From positions 602 to 48,254 of the forward strand of contig DAOSBX010000026.1 in assembly GCA_035361075.1 (NCBI GenBank): 47,653 nt of DNA. The letters are read 5' to 3'. Within the stretch, counting starts at the first letter, position 1. Each line of letters opens with the position of its first letter. Origin of the DNA: Candidatus Hydrogenedens sp. (GTDB lineage: Bacteria > Hydrogenedentota > Hydrogenedentia > Hydrogenedentales > Hydrogenedentaceae). Of the stretch, positions 25,058 to 33,944 are shown one piece after another. The notes beneath the pieces were generated by a model, which searched no databases, was not told where the DNA came from, and was given only the letters and a program-made list of their open reading frames with translations. The position numbers were made by a program, and so were the translations under genes.

Positions 25058-25095
25058 TTAGTTATTACAGATAAACATAATGATAAGATAACTAA
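25058..25095. repeat. Inverted repeat between divergent genes
   Basis: TTAGTTAT (25058-25065) and ATAACTAA (25088-25095) are exact reverse complements 22 bases apart, in the 119-bp gap between the GT39 gene and the DUF72 gene. This could be a shared operator, but the AT-rich background makes chance plausible. Confidence 0.3.
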
Positions 25096-25120
25096 AAAGG
25101 ATATACATTTTCACATTAGC

Positions 25121-26014
25121 ATGAATTCCACAATATCAAATAATCACCCAACAACAGGATTATCTCCATGTTATATTGGCGTTTCTGGTTGGTCGTATGA
25201 AGATTGGAAAGGGACTGTTTTTCCATTAACATTGCCAAAGACCACACATCCTATCCGCTACCTTGCACAGTGGATTAATTGTATTGAGATAAACGTTACT
25301 TATTATCGACTTATAAACCCATCCATGAGTAAAAACTGGGTAAAACAAGTTGAGGGCGATAAAGACTTTTTATTCACAGTAAAACTGTGGAATAAGTTCA
25401 CCCATGAAAAAAAGGAGCATTTAGAACCTCAAGATATAGACTCCTTTGTTCACTCTATTGAACCAATATTAAATGCGAATAAGTTAGGTTGTATTCTCAT
25501 TCAATTTCCATACCGTTTTCATCGCACTCCTGAAAACAGAAAATACCTCGCTGAACTTATCTCGTCTCTCTATACCTTACCAGTTGCGGTAGAGTTCCGC
25601 CATAAATCGTGGTTTCATCCACAGGTTTTAGCAGGTTTTCGACAACGAGCCATAGCCTTCTGTAATATAGACCAACCTTTAGTAGATTCCTATTGTCTAC
25701 CACCTACTGAGGAAGTAACTGCTGAATTTGCTTATGTTCGTTTCCACGGTAGAAATGCAGAACATTGGTTTTCAGAAGAATCCAGCCGTGATGAAAGATA
25801 TAACTACCTTTATAGTGAACAGGAATTAGACCCATGGGTTGAGCGAATTCAAAATATACGAACCAAAGCCAAGCGTGTGTTCATTCTAATGAATAATCAC
25901 TTTGCAGGGAAAGCCTTGATTAATGCAATTCAACTTCGTGAAAAATTAGGTTATCCCGTCTCCACTCCAATACCTTATGAATTACAACAAATTATAGACA
26001 AAGAGAAAAAGTAA
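25121..26014 (+). CDS. DUF72 domain protein (YecE-like TIM barrel)
   Basis: 297 aa. It opens with YIGVSGWSYEDWKGTVFP and continues with INVTYYRLINPSMSKNWVKQ, FLFTVKLWNKFTHEK, ILIQFPYRFHR, VAVEFRHKSWF, and AYVRFHGRNAEHW, the standard blocks of DUF72/YecE. The family has a TIM-barrel fold and no settled biochemical role. ATG start with little Shine-Dalgarno signal. A 127-bp gap with a TGTATTC/GAATACA inverted pair (26023-26052) separates it from the next gene. Confidence 0.88.
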   Translation: MNSTISNNHPTTGLSPCYIGVSGWSYEDWKGTVFPLTLPKTTHPIRYLAQWINCIEINVTYYRLINPSMSKNWVKQVEGDKDFLFTVKLWNKFTHEKKEHLEPQDIDSFVHSIEPILNANKLGCILIQFPYRFHRTPENRKYLAELISSLYTLPVAVEFRHKSWFHPQVLAGFRQRAIAFCNIDQPLVDSYCLPPTEEVTAEFAYVRFHGRNAEHWFSEESSRDERYNYLYSEQELDPWVERIQNIRTKAKRVFILMNNHFAGKALINAIQLREKLGYPVSTPIPYELQQIIDKEKK

Positions 26015-26141
26015 TCCCTATTTGTATTCTTTAAACATCCCATAGGAATACACACCAAAGAAACAGGTGTTATACATCTTGTAAGCATTACAGTTTTAAT
26101 TGTATTATAAAACCTACCCTTTAATACATGAGTGAAATTAG

Positions 26142-27440
26142 ATGCTGATAACAAATCTTATAAAATTCTTAAATAGGATGTTTGGGTTATTTAACCCATC
26201 CTTAGCACCCCATTTAGCACAAGTTACATATCTAAGTAAAAAAATCGGCGAACATTTAGAATTATCCCCTCAATCCATTCAAGACTTGGTTGTTGCTTCA
26301 TCTATACATGATGTTGGTTTACTTTCATTATCGCAAAAAGAAAGTTACCTATTATTAGAAGAGAATTTCCCAGCAACCCATTCCTTGACTGTGTTTTTAT
26401 TATTCAATAAAATTCCTTTTTTTAGCCAACCTTCACGGATTGTCAAGTATCATCATGTAAATTACAACGATTCAGAGAATAGTCTGGAAAAACAGTATCC
26501 TGATAAACAACCAATACCGATTGAGAGTTTCATAATAAGATTAGCAGATAGAATTGCGGTTCATATTAATCCAACACAACCTATTTTAGAGCAGATAGAA
26601 AATATTTACCAATACATTGAGACAAAAAAAGACATCTTTCATCCAGAGGTCTTGAATGTTTTTTATTCGATATTAAAGAAAAGAGACTACCTATGGCTTG
26701 ATTTACTATCCGTCCCCCCAGAAATATTGTTAGAAAGGATATTGCAGGATAACATTACGTATATCCCCGAAAATGAAATATTTTTAAAGGTAGCTGAGGT
26801 TATAGGGCATCTTATTGACTTTAAAAGCCAGTTCACAGCCAGTCATAGTTATTGTGTTGCAGAGATATCATCTTGGTTATTTCATACAAATACACCTCCA
26901 GCCAATGAAAAATGCAATTACATCAGAGAAGTAGGCTTTCTTCATGATATCGGCAAATTAGGAATTCCTATTGAGATACTTGAAAAACCAGGCAAGGTAA
27001 ATTCACAAGAATGGAACATAATGCGTTCTCATGCTTACTATAGCCACATCGCATTGGAAACTATGTATGGTGATTATCCTTGCCTTAGATATGCCCCATA
27101 CCACCATGAAAAGTTAGATGGTTCTGGTTATCCCTTCGGATTGAAAGAGGATGATATTCATATAATTGCACGGACTATATCCATAGCCGATGTTTTTACA
27201 GCGATAACCGAAAAGAGACCTTACCGTGCAGAGTTGTCTGAAAATGAAGTGGTCGGTATTATGAAGCCTATGGCAAATGCAAAAAAATTAGATAAGGATA
27301 TTGTAGACTTTATTCTTACTCACTTTAAGGAAGCAAAGGAACGACGGGACGAAGCAGAATTTATAGCAAGGCAAACGTACAATAGCATTAGGGATAACAT
27401 AAAAAAATACTACGAATTAGAAGTAAAAAAAGAGATATAA
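26142..27440 (+). CDS. Tandem HD-domain protein with C-terminal HD-GYP domain
   Basis: 432 aa, soluble. An N-terminal HD domain (about 1-180) retains SIHDVG (His56-Asp57), YHH and RLADRIAVH. The C-terminal domain (about 220-410) is a full HD-GYP: FLHDIGKLGIP, RSHAYYSHIALE, YHHEKLDGSGYPFGL and ARTISIADVFTAITEKRPYR. HD-GYP enzymes hydrolyse cyclic di-GMP or related cyclic dinucleotides. No receiver or sensor domain is attached. The ribosome-binding site is poor. It stands immediately upstream of the Rel gene, which degrades or makes (p)ppGpp, so two nucleotide-messenger enzymes are neighbours; coregulation is not shown. Confidence 0.85.
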   Translation: MLITNLIKFLNRMFGLFNPSLAPHLAQVTYLSKKIGEHLELSPQSIQDLVVASSIHDVGLLSLSQKESYLLLEENFPATHSLTVFLLFNKIPFFSQPSRIVKYHHVNYNDSENSLEKQYPDKQPIPIESFIIRLADRIAVHINPTQPILEQIENIYQYIETKKDIFHPEVLNVFYSILKKRDYLWLDLLSVPPEILLERILQDNITYIPENEIFLKVAEVIGHLIDFKSQFTASHSYCVAEISSWLFHTNTPPANEKCNYIREVGFLHDIGKLGIPIEILEKPGKVNSQEWNIMRSHAYYSHIALETMYGDYPCLRYAPYHHEKLDGSGYPFGLKEDDIHIIARTISIADVFTAITEKRPYRAELSENEVVGIMKPMANAKKLDKDIVDFILTHFKEAKERRDEAEFIARQTYNSIRDNIKKYYELEVKKEI

Positions 27441-27538
27441 GAGAGACACTACTAAAAAGCATCTACTCTATGCCCCTAATTAAGTTCCAATTTTAATGAT
27501 CTTTACCAAAAATTAACAAGAAAAATATATTGTTGTTT

Positions 27539-27547
27539 TGATATAAT
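27539..27547 (+). promoter_or_regulatory. Extended -10 promoter of the rel gene
   Basis: TGATATAAT (TG at 27539-27540, TATAAT at 27542-27547) with no good -35. The ATG is at 27566, so the predicted leader is only about 12 nt and begins at the ribosome-binding site AAAGGG (27555-27560). The same GTTTTGATATAATAA string occurs before the fmdB-like gene. Confidence 0.6.
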
Positions 27548-27565
27548 AAAAAATAAAGGGTTAAT

Positions 27566-29659
27566 ATGAACTCTTCTGCACCGAATATCATTCCTTCCGA
27601 TGTTGAGGAGAGATTTGCGTCTTTATCGGAATATCTTAAATCGGCAGGAATGAATGAAAAGGACATCCGTAGAATACAAAAAGCATTTGATTTAGCCCAG
27701 CATGCCCACGAGGGACAAAAACGCCTTTCTGGAGAACCCTACATTATTCACCCTATCGAAGTGGCGAAACTTCTCTCAGAATTAGGTCTGGATGCCAGTA
27801 CTATAATGGCAGGCTTACTTCATGATGTCTTTGAGGATACGTCACTATCTCGTGAAGAGCTCGAAAAGGAAATGGGAAGAGCAGTACTACACATCATTGA
27901 AGGGGTTACCGCCGTTTCAAAACAACAAATGAAAGCCGTCCTCCGTGAAAATGAGAAAATCCGCAAGTTGGCAACCTTACGCAAGTTACTAATAGCGAGT
28001 GTGCGTGATGTTCGGGTGTTATTAGTAAAATTGGCTGACCGCCTACATAATATGCGGACTATCCAATACTTATCAGATGAGGCTCAAACCCGAATTGCTC
28101 AGGAAACAATGAACATTTATGCTCCTGTTGCACATCGCCTTGGAATCTACCGATGGAAAATGGAATTAGAAGACCTTTCTTTTGCTGTTCTTTTACCTGT
28201 AGAGTATGAATGTCTCAAACAACGAATTGCTAAAACCCAACAGGAACGTGAAAGGGAAATAAAAGAGCTTATCGCTTATATGCAAACAGAATTGCAGAGA
28301 CTTGGTATCAAGGCACGTATTTTAGGCAGGCCAAAACATCTATATAGCACCTACCGAAAAATGCAACGACAACAAATCCCCTTGGAACGGGTAATGGACT
28401 TATACGCAATACGGGTCATTGTCTCTACAGTTGAGGAATGTTATAGCGTGCTGGATATTGCCCATCAGTTAGGGAATCTAATTCCTGAACGGTTCCGCGA
28501 CCATATAAAAAAACCCAGAAGTAATGGCTACCGTTCTCTCCATACCACCGTATTCATTCCCCGTAAATATCCCTTAGAAATTCAAATTCGCACTGAGGAG
28601 ATGGACCGGGAAGCAGAATTTGGTATCGCAGCACACTGGTTCTACAAAGAAGGAGGGATTATAGATGATGCACGATTACAACGTCATATCGAATGGCTAC
28701 GAAATATGGCTATGGAATTATCCTCCGCTGATGGTGAATTAATTACTCTAAAAGATATTCAGGATGACCTGAAAATATCCGAAATTTTCGCCTTTACACC
28801 AAAAGGTGACGTGATAGAATTACCGTTGAATTCTACGGTGCTTGACTTTGCTTATTCAATACACACCGACATCGGGAACCATTGCATTGGTGCACGTATT
28901 AATGGTAAATTTGTCCCTATTCATACCCGACTTAATACAGGTGATGTGGTAGAAATCCTTACTTCCCCGAAACAGGAACCTCGATTGGGCTGGTTAAAAT
29001 TAGTGAATTTCGGGAGGGCACGAAATAAAATCCGTCGTCATCTCCGCGAACGGGGTATCCTACCTAAAGAAGAGGAAGAAGAGGAATTAACAAAAAAAGA
29101 AGAAAAGAAGGAAATGCCTCCTCAACCCTTGTTTATTCCCGACCTTTCCGTCTTAACAAAAACCGACTTCGCCAATAAGAACGAGACCCTTGAAAAAGAA
29201 CGACACCTAAGCATCCGTATTGATGGTGAGAAGAACATATCTGTCCAATTTAGCAAATGTTGCAATCCACTCCCTGGCGACGAGGTATTAGGCTATTCTA
29301 CTGTTAAAGGAGCAATTACAATCCATAAAAAAGATTGCAGGGTTTTCAATAGTGTTCCCCGTGATACATCACGTATCCACAAAGCATGGTGGGAAAGTGA
29401 CAACATCTCTAAAATAACCATTCATGTTTTGGCACGTCCGTCACCAACTATAATTCAGGAAATCACCACATTGTTAATAGAAAATAAAATACCTGTAATC
29501 GATGCAAATTATAAATCCCTTCGACATGGACTAATTAAATTTGAATTTACACAAAATATCATGCCCACTGCGAGTATGAAATCATCCGATTATATTATCC
29601 GTTCCATTCGCTCCATTAATGGAGTTATACAAGTTCGACGGACAATCGTTTCTATATAA
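27566..29659 (+). CDS. Bifunctional (p)ppGpp synthetase/hydrolase (Rel/SpoT type)
   Basis: 697 aa. It sets the stringent-response alarmone level. The hydrolase domain is intact: AHEGQKRLSGEPYIIHPIEV, LLHDVFEDT (the HDxxED motif), VLLVKLADRLHNMRT. The synthetase domain includes GRPKHLYSTYRKM, DLYAIRVIV, NGYRSLHTTVF and EIQIRTEEMDREAEFGIAAH. TGS (about 400-465), a zinc-finger/CC domain with SKCCNPLPGDEVLGY, and a C-terminal ACT domain (about 615-695) complete the long RSH architecture. Both active sites look functional. I leave the symbol open because rel, relA and spoT usage differs by lineage. Confidence 0.93.
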   Translation: MNSSAPNIIPSDVEERFASLSEYLKSAGMNEKDIRRIQKAFDLAQHAHEGQKRLSGEPYIIHPIEVAKLLSELGLDASTIMAGLLHDVFEDTSLSREELEKEMGRAVLHIIEGVTAVSKQQMKAVLRENEKIRKLATLRKLLIASVRDVRVLLVKLADRLHNMRTIQYLSDEAQTRIAQETMNIYAPVAHRLGIYRWKMELEDLSFAVLLPVEYECLKQRIAKTQQEREREIKELIAYMQTELQRLGIKARILGRPKHLYSTYRKMQRQQIPLERVMDLYAIRVIVSTVEECYSVLDIAHQLGNLIPERFRDHIKKPRSNGYRSLHTTVFIPRKYPLEIQIRTEEMDREAEFGIAAHWFYKEGGIIDDARLQRHIEWLRNMAMELSSADGELITLKDIQDDLKISEIFAFTPKGDVIELPLNSTVLDFAYSIHTDIGNHCIGARINGKFVPIHTRLNTGDVVEILTSPKQEPRLGWLKLVNFGRARNKIRRHLRERGILPKEEEEEELTKKEEKKEMPPQPLFIPDLSVLTKTDFANKNETLEKERHLSIRIDGEKNISVQFSKCCNPLPGDEVLGYSTVKGAITIHKKDCRVFNSVPRDTSRIHKAWWESDNISKITIHVLARPSPTIIQEITTLLIENKIPVIDANYKSLRHGLIKFEFTQNIMPTASMKSSDYIIRSIRSINGVIQVRRTIVSI

Positions 29660-29678
29660 TAAGATGTGAATTGAGAAT

Positions 29679-31679
29679 ATGGATACGTTTGAATTAGTAA
29701 GTTCCTACAAACCAGCTGGTGACCAACCCGAAGCAATAAAATTGCTCGTAGACGGATTAAATGCAGGACTGCGAAGCCAAGTACTATTAGGTGTAACAGG
29801 GTCTGGAAAAACCTTTACGATTGCTAACGTGATTGCTACTGTCAATCGTCCCACATTAGTATTAGCCCCCAATAAGATATTAGCTGCTCAACTATACGGT
29901 GAATTTAAGCAGTTATTTCCTCACAACGCTGTTGAATATTTTGTTAGTTATTATGATTATTACCAGCCAGAAGCATATATTCCAACCACAGACACGTACA
30001 TCGAGAAAGATGCCTCTATTAACGATGAGATAGATAAAATGCGACATTCTGCAACACGTGCTGTGCTGACACGACGAGACTGTATCATTGTTGCGTCTGT
30101 CTCATGTATCTATGGTATCGGTTCACCAGAAGTGTATCGGCAGATGCGGGTTGAACTTCGTCCAGGTGAAGAATTTCCGAGGGAAAAATTACTGGCTTCA
30201 CTGGTAGCTATGCAATATAGCCGTAATGATGTAGACTTTTATCGTGGAACATTCCGAGTCCGCGGTGATGTTGTGGATGTATTCCCTGCCTATGAAACAG
30301 AGCGAGCCATAAGAATTGAATATTTTGGTGATGAAATCGATGCACTTGTCGAATTTGACCCTCTCCGAGGAATTACTTACCGTAAGCTACGGTATGCTGA
30401 AATCTTTCCAGGGAGTCATTACGCAACAACAAAAGATGCGATGGAACGAGCCATCGCTGGAATAGAACATGAGTTAAATGAACGGTTGAAGGAACTTTAC
30501 GCAGAAAATCAGGTTTTATATGCCCAACGATTAGAACAACGAACCCGATACGACATCGAGATGCTACGTGAACTCGGGTACTGTCCAGGAATAGAAAATT
30601 ATTCACGTCATTTAGATGGCCGTATGCCTGGAGAACCTCCATATACCCTTATCAATTATTTTCCAGAGGACTTCCTTCTCGTAGTTGATGAAAGTCACAT
30701 CTCAATACCACAGGTTCGGGCAATGTATCACGGAGACCGCTCTCGCAAGGACCAGCTTATCGCCTATGGTTTCCGATTACCATCCGCACGGGATAATCGT
30801 CCACTAACCTTCGACGAATTCATGGAGCGAATAAATCAGGTCATCTATGTTAGTGCAACCCCATCCGAATTTGAGGTAAATGAAGCAGATGGGGTCATAG
30901 TAGAGCAGGTTGTAAGGCCAACTGGCTTGGTAGACCCCGAAGTGGAGGTTCGGACAGCTCAGAATCAGGTACAGGACTTATTAGACGAAATTCAAAAGCA
31001 GGTTGAAAAGGGATATCGGGTACTTGTCACTACACTGACCAAGCGAATGGCAGAAGAATTGACGGAATATTACCGCAAAATTGGATTGCGGGTCAGGTAT
31101 ATGCACTCCGATGTGGATACTCTTGAAAGGATAGAACTTATCCGTGACCTACGTAGGGGTGAATTTGATGTGTTAATAGGGATTAACCTACTCCGTGAAG
31201 GATTGGACATCCCAGAAGTTTCTCTTGTCGCTATTCTCGATGCAGACAAAGAGGGATACCTACGTTCCGAAACCAGCCTAATTCAAACATGCGGAAGAGC
31301 AGCACGGAATCTCCATGGGAAGGTTATCATGTATGCAGACCAAATAACGTCATCTATGGAACATGCTATACGCGAAATGGAACGAAGGCGAAAGAAGCAA
31401 ATAAGCTATAATCGGAAACACAAAATTACTCCACGAACAATACAAAAGCCCATTCCTAATATTGTTCCACAGGCAAAAGTGCGAACTTCTCAAAAGAAAC
31501 TGAAAGTGGCAGAGGCAACTGAAGAATATACAACTATGCCAGAAGATATTCCACGAGAAATTGAAAAGTTAAGACAACTGATGTTTGAATCCGCAGAACG
31601 GATGGATTTTGAAGAAGCCGCTGTTTATCGGGATAGAATGCTCAACCTACAACGGCTACAAATCGAATTGGGTCTGTAA
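29679..31679 (+). CDS. uvrB: UvrABC excision nuclease subunit B
   Basis: 666 aa, normal length. It verifies DNA lesions and loads UvrC in nucleotide excision repair. Walker A is LLGVTGSGKTFT. The damage-probing hairpin region is YFVSYYDYYQPEAYIP. Helicase motifs are VVDESHISIPQV, YVSATPSEFE, INLLREGLDIPEVSLVAILD and SLIQTCGRAARN. The C-terminal UVR domain that binds UvrC is present (IEKLRQLMFESAERMDFEEA). It begins 19 bp after the rel stop with a weak ribosome-binding site and is probably cotranscribed with rel. Confidence 0.96.
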   Translation: MDTFELVSSYKPAGDQPEAIKLLVDGLNAGLRSQVLLGVTGSGKTFTIANVIATVNRPTLVLAPNKILAAQLYGEFKQLFPHNAVEYFVSYYDYYQPEAYIPTTDTYIEKDASINDEIDKMRHSATRAVLTRRDCIIVASVSCIYGIGSPEVYRQMRVELRPGEEFPREKLLASLVAMQYSRNDVDFYRGTFRVRGDVVDVFPAYETERAIRIEYFGDEIDALVEFDPLRGITYRKLRYAEIFPGSHYATTKDAMERAIAGIEHELNERLKELYAENQVLYAQRLEQRTRYDIEMLRELGYCPGIENYSRHLDGRMPGEPPYTLINYFPEDFLLVVDESHISIPQVRAMYHGDRSRKDQLIAYGFRLPSARDNRPLTFDEFMERINQVIYVSATPSEFEVNEADGVIVEQVVRPTGLVDPEVEVRTAQNQVQDLLDEIQKQVEKGYRVLVTTLTKRMAEELTEYYRKIGLRVRYMHSDVDTLERIELIRDLRRGEFDVLIGINLLREGLDIPEVSLVAILDADKEGYLRSETSLIQTCGRAARNLHGKVIMYADQITSSMEHAIREMERRRKKQISYNRKHKITPRTIQKPIPNIVPQAKVRTSQKKLKVAEATEEYTTMPEDIPREIEKLRQLMFESAERMDFEEAAVYRDRMLNLQRLQIELGL

Positions 31680-31734
31680 CCATTAGGGAATTTAATTTTG
31701 TTTACTCGAATAAAATTAGAAACGTTGTTTGTTT

Positions 31735-31743
31735 TGATATAAT
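31735..31743 (+). promoter_or_regulatory. Extended -10 promoter of the fmdB-like gene
   Basis: TGATATAAT (31735-31743) inside GTTTTGATATAATAA, matching the rel promoter over 15 bases. No clear -35. The ATG is 32 bases further on, with a strong GAGGAGG site. Confidence 0.6.
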
Positions 31744-31775
31744 AATTACACTAACTACGCTGAGGAGGATATGAT

Positions 31776-32024
31776 ATGCCATTATTCGAATACACGTGCA
31801 AAGAATGCAACAAAACATTTGAATTACTTGTTAAAAACGCTGATGTAAAAGTTACATGTCCTGAATGTGGGTCTAAAAAAACAGAAAAATCATTAAGTCA
31901 TTTTGCACCTCTTGGTGCCAGTTCAGGTAAACGACTTAATATGGGATGCGTCGGCGATTGTGGTAATAACTATAATAGTTGTTCACTAAATAACTCTGGG
32001 GGATGTTGCGGTTGTAACATGTAA
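31776..32024 (+). CDS. FmdB family zinc-ribbon protein
   Basis: 82 aa. MPLFEYTCKECNKTFELLVK and VTCPECGSKKTEKSLSHF give the N-terminal zinc ribbon of the FmdB family (Cys8, Cys11, Cys28, Cys31). The tail is unusually Cys- and Asn-rich (CVGDCGNNYNSCSLNNSGGC, then CGCNM), which could bind a second metal ion or be redox active. FmdB was named as a regulator of formamidase and amidase expression, but most members have no known role. Own promoter and strong Shine-Dalgarno; ends 3 bp from the convergent rhaA. Confidence 0.85.
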   Translation: MPLFEYTCKECNKTFELLVKNADVKVTCPECGSKKTEKSLSHFAPLGASSGKRLNMGCVGDCGNNYNSCSLNNSGGCCGCNM

Positions 32025-32027
32025 AGG

Positions 32028-33311
32028 TTAACCCCGTTTACTTAGAACGTTCTCCTCATATCTTTTAACTTCATGAATCCAGTTGTGCCCTACGGGAACA
32101 TTATTTTTTAAACAGTAATAATTCCATACAGCAGACCATGGCAGTCTCTTCGTTTCTTCAAGTAAAGCGAGTCGGCTTGTATAGTCGCCACTACATTCCA
32201 GCTGTTTTAATATTTGAGAAGGTTCTAATAGTGCTTTTAACAAAGCACAGAGAACAGAACGGGTACCAATAACCCATGCTGAAATACGGTTTATACTGGC
32301 ATCAAAGAAATCTAAACCTATATGTACCCGTGGTAGAAGATTATTGCGGACAATTTCTTCCATAAGGGCAGATACATCATCATTTATGATAACGACATGG
32401 TCACTGTCCCAACGTACCCCACGGCTGATATGAAGAAGTATTTCGGGCACATATAGTAAAACAGAGGAAATTTTATCAGCAACAGATTCTGTAGGATGGA
32501 AATGCCCCATATCTAAACATAGTAATTTTTGTTTCTTGATAGCATAACCTAAATAAAACTCATGAGAGCCAACGACATAACATTCCGAACCTATCCCGAA
32601 CAATTTGCTTTCCACAGAGTCTTTGTTCAACTGCTCATCTACAACAATATTAAAAATTTCATCTAATGACTCCTGAAGCCGTTCCCGTGGAGAATATCGG
32701 TCAATAGGTAAGTCCTTAAAGCCATCTGGTATCCAGATATTCGTTACACAGGTGTTTCCTAAGGTCTTCCCAAAATATGCACCAATCTCACGACATACAA
32801 TACAATGACGAATCCAAAAATTGCGGATGTTACGGTCAGGATGGGATAACGTAAAACCAGAATCTGCCAGCGGATGTGCGAAACATGTCGGGTTAAAATC
32901 AACACCCAATCCCTGTTGTTTTGCCCAGTCTGCCCAACGTGAAAAATGTTCTGGTTTTAGATTGTCACGCTCAACTTTTTTACCACCTGTTTCAGCATAA
33001 ATAGCATGGAGATTAATCCGATGCTTCCCAGGTATCAAAGACAGTGCTTTTTCCATATCACTACGCAATTCATCCGCATTACGGGCTTTACCCGGATAAT
33101 TCCCTGTTGCCTGAATTCCACCACTTGATGCAGATTCCGAATGCTCAAAACCACCAACATCGTCACCCTGCCAACAATGCAGAGAAATAGGTATCGACTC
33201 TAATGTTTTTAGAACCGCATCAGTATCTACATTTACACCTGCATAAATTTCACGAGCCAACTCATACATCTTTTCTGTTTCTTCCACATTATATTTAGGG
33301 ATTAATGCCAT
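32028..33311 (-). CDS. rhaA: L-rhamnose isomerase
   Basis: 427 aa, close to the E. coli enzyme (419). It converts L-rhamnose to L-rhamnulose, the entry step of rhamnose breakdown. Family blocks seen are PISLHCWQGDDVGGFE, GIQATGNYPGKARNADELR, HRINLHAIYAE, VDFNPTCFAHPLADSGFTLS, LGNTCVTNIWIPDG, CLDMGHFHPTESVADKISS (metal Asp/His), WDSDHVVIINDD and LDFFDASINRISAWVIG. AAGAAGGA precedes the ATG. No rhamnulokinase, aldolase or rha regulator is near. Rhamnose released by the secreted glycan enzymes would be a reasonable substrate source, by inference. Confidence 0.93.
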   Translation of the reverse strand: MALIPKYNVEETEKMYELAREIYAGVNVDTDAVLKTLESIPISLHCWQGDDVGGFEHSESASSGGIQATGNYPGKARNADELRSDMEKALSLIPGKHRINLHAIYAETGGKKVERDNLKPEHFSRWADWAKQQGLGVDFNPTCFAHPLADSGFTLSHPDRNIRNFWIRHCIVCREIGAYFGKTLGNTCVTNIWIPDGFKDLPIDRYSPRERLQESLDEIFNIVVDEQLNKDSVESKLFGIGSECYVVGSHEFYLGYAIKKQKLLCLDMGHFHPTESVADKISSVLLYVPEILLHISRGVRWDSDHVVIINDDVSALMEEIVRNNLLPRVHIGLDFFDASINRISAWVIGTRSVLCALLKALLEPSQILKQLECSGDYTSRLALLEETKRLPWSAVWNYYCLKNNVPVGHNWIHEVKRYEENVLSKRG

Positions 33312-33376
33312 AATTTAAATCCTTCTTTTAAGTTAAATTCTAAAATTAGTATAGCAAAACATAATCACCTCTTTTC

Positions 33377-33412
33377 TGTCCAATTTGTCCGACTTGTCCG
33401 AATTGTCCGACC
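33377..33412. repeat. Four tandem 9-bp units of the TGTCCGANT type
   Basis: TGTCCAATT, TGTCCGACT, TGTCCGAAT, TGTCCGACC in direct tandem; a stray TGTCCAAAA follows at 33434-33442. They lie between the divergent rhaA and gspG genes, upstream of the gspG promoter region. Confidence 0.85.
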
Positions 33413-33468
33413 TATAACTTAAAATATCTTCTCTGTCCAAAAAATGAACTTGCAAATCCGTTATATTA

Positions 33469-33474
33469 TATAAT
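33469..33474 (+). promoter_or_regulatory. Candidate -10 box for the T2SS operon
   Basis: TATAAT within a run of alternating TA bases, 40 bases before the gspG ATG. TTGCAA at 33450 is too close (13 bp) to be an ideal -35. Tentative. Confidence 0.35.
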
Positions 33475-33513
33475 AATAAGAGGCAGACAATAGTCGAATT
33501 AAAGGAATTTTTT

Positions 33514-33915
33514 ATGACACGGAATTCAGGGTTTACATTAATTGAACTTATTCTCGTAACAATTATTATTGGAATTCTTGCAGGTATGGTCGTAATGAAT
33601 TATGGTGGTAGAGTACGTGAAGCACAAATCCGTGCTGCAAAAGGCGATATTGCCACATATAGTAATGCGGTCGATTTATATGCATTAGACCATAATGATA
33701 AATATCCTGGATCATTAGAGGATTTAGTCAGCGGAGAACGTCGTTATGTCCGCGAACTACGTCCAGACCCTTGGGGAAATCCATACATCTACAAACCAGC
33801 AACAGACCCACTAAAAGCAGATTATCAGATTTTCTCTGCTGGGCCTGATGGTGTTCCCGGAAATGAAGATGATGTTACATCTTCCTCAGAAACAAGTCTT
33901 ACTTCAAAAAAATAA
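33514..33915 (+). CDS. gspG: T2SS major pseudopilin GspG
   Basis: 133 aa. The prepilin leader MTRNSG is cut before FTLIELILVTIIIGILAG, with Glu5 of the mature protein present. The core ends with RPDPWGNPYIYK and the calcium-binding-type SAGPDGVPGNEDDV, which mark GspG. It polymerises to form the periplasmic pseudopilus that drives cargo through the secretin. AAAGGA precedes the ATG. First gene of the gspGHIJK-L-M-C-D block. Confidence 0.95.
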   Translation: MTRNSGFTLIELILVTIIIGILAGMVVMNYGGRVREAQIRAAKGDIATYSNAVDLYALDHNDKYPGSLEDLVSGERRYVRELRPDPWGNPYIYKPATDPLKADYQIFSAGPDGVPGNEDDVTSSSETSLTSKK

Positions 33916-33944
33916 CTTATTTGATATTAAAACAATAAGAAAGA

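Noticed and set aside
33377..33442. CRISPR array or phase-variable promoter
   Set aside because: The 9-bp units have no spacers and are far too short for CRISPR. They lie upstream of, not inside, the likely core promoter, so phase variation is unsupported.
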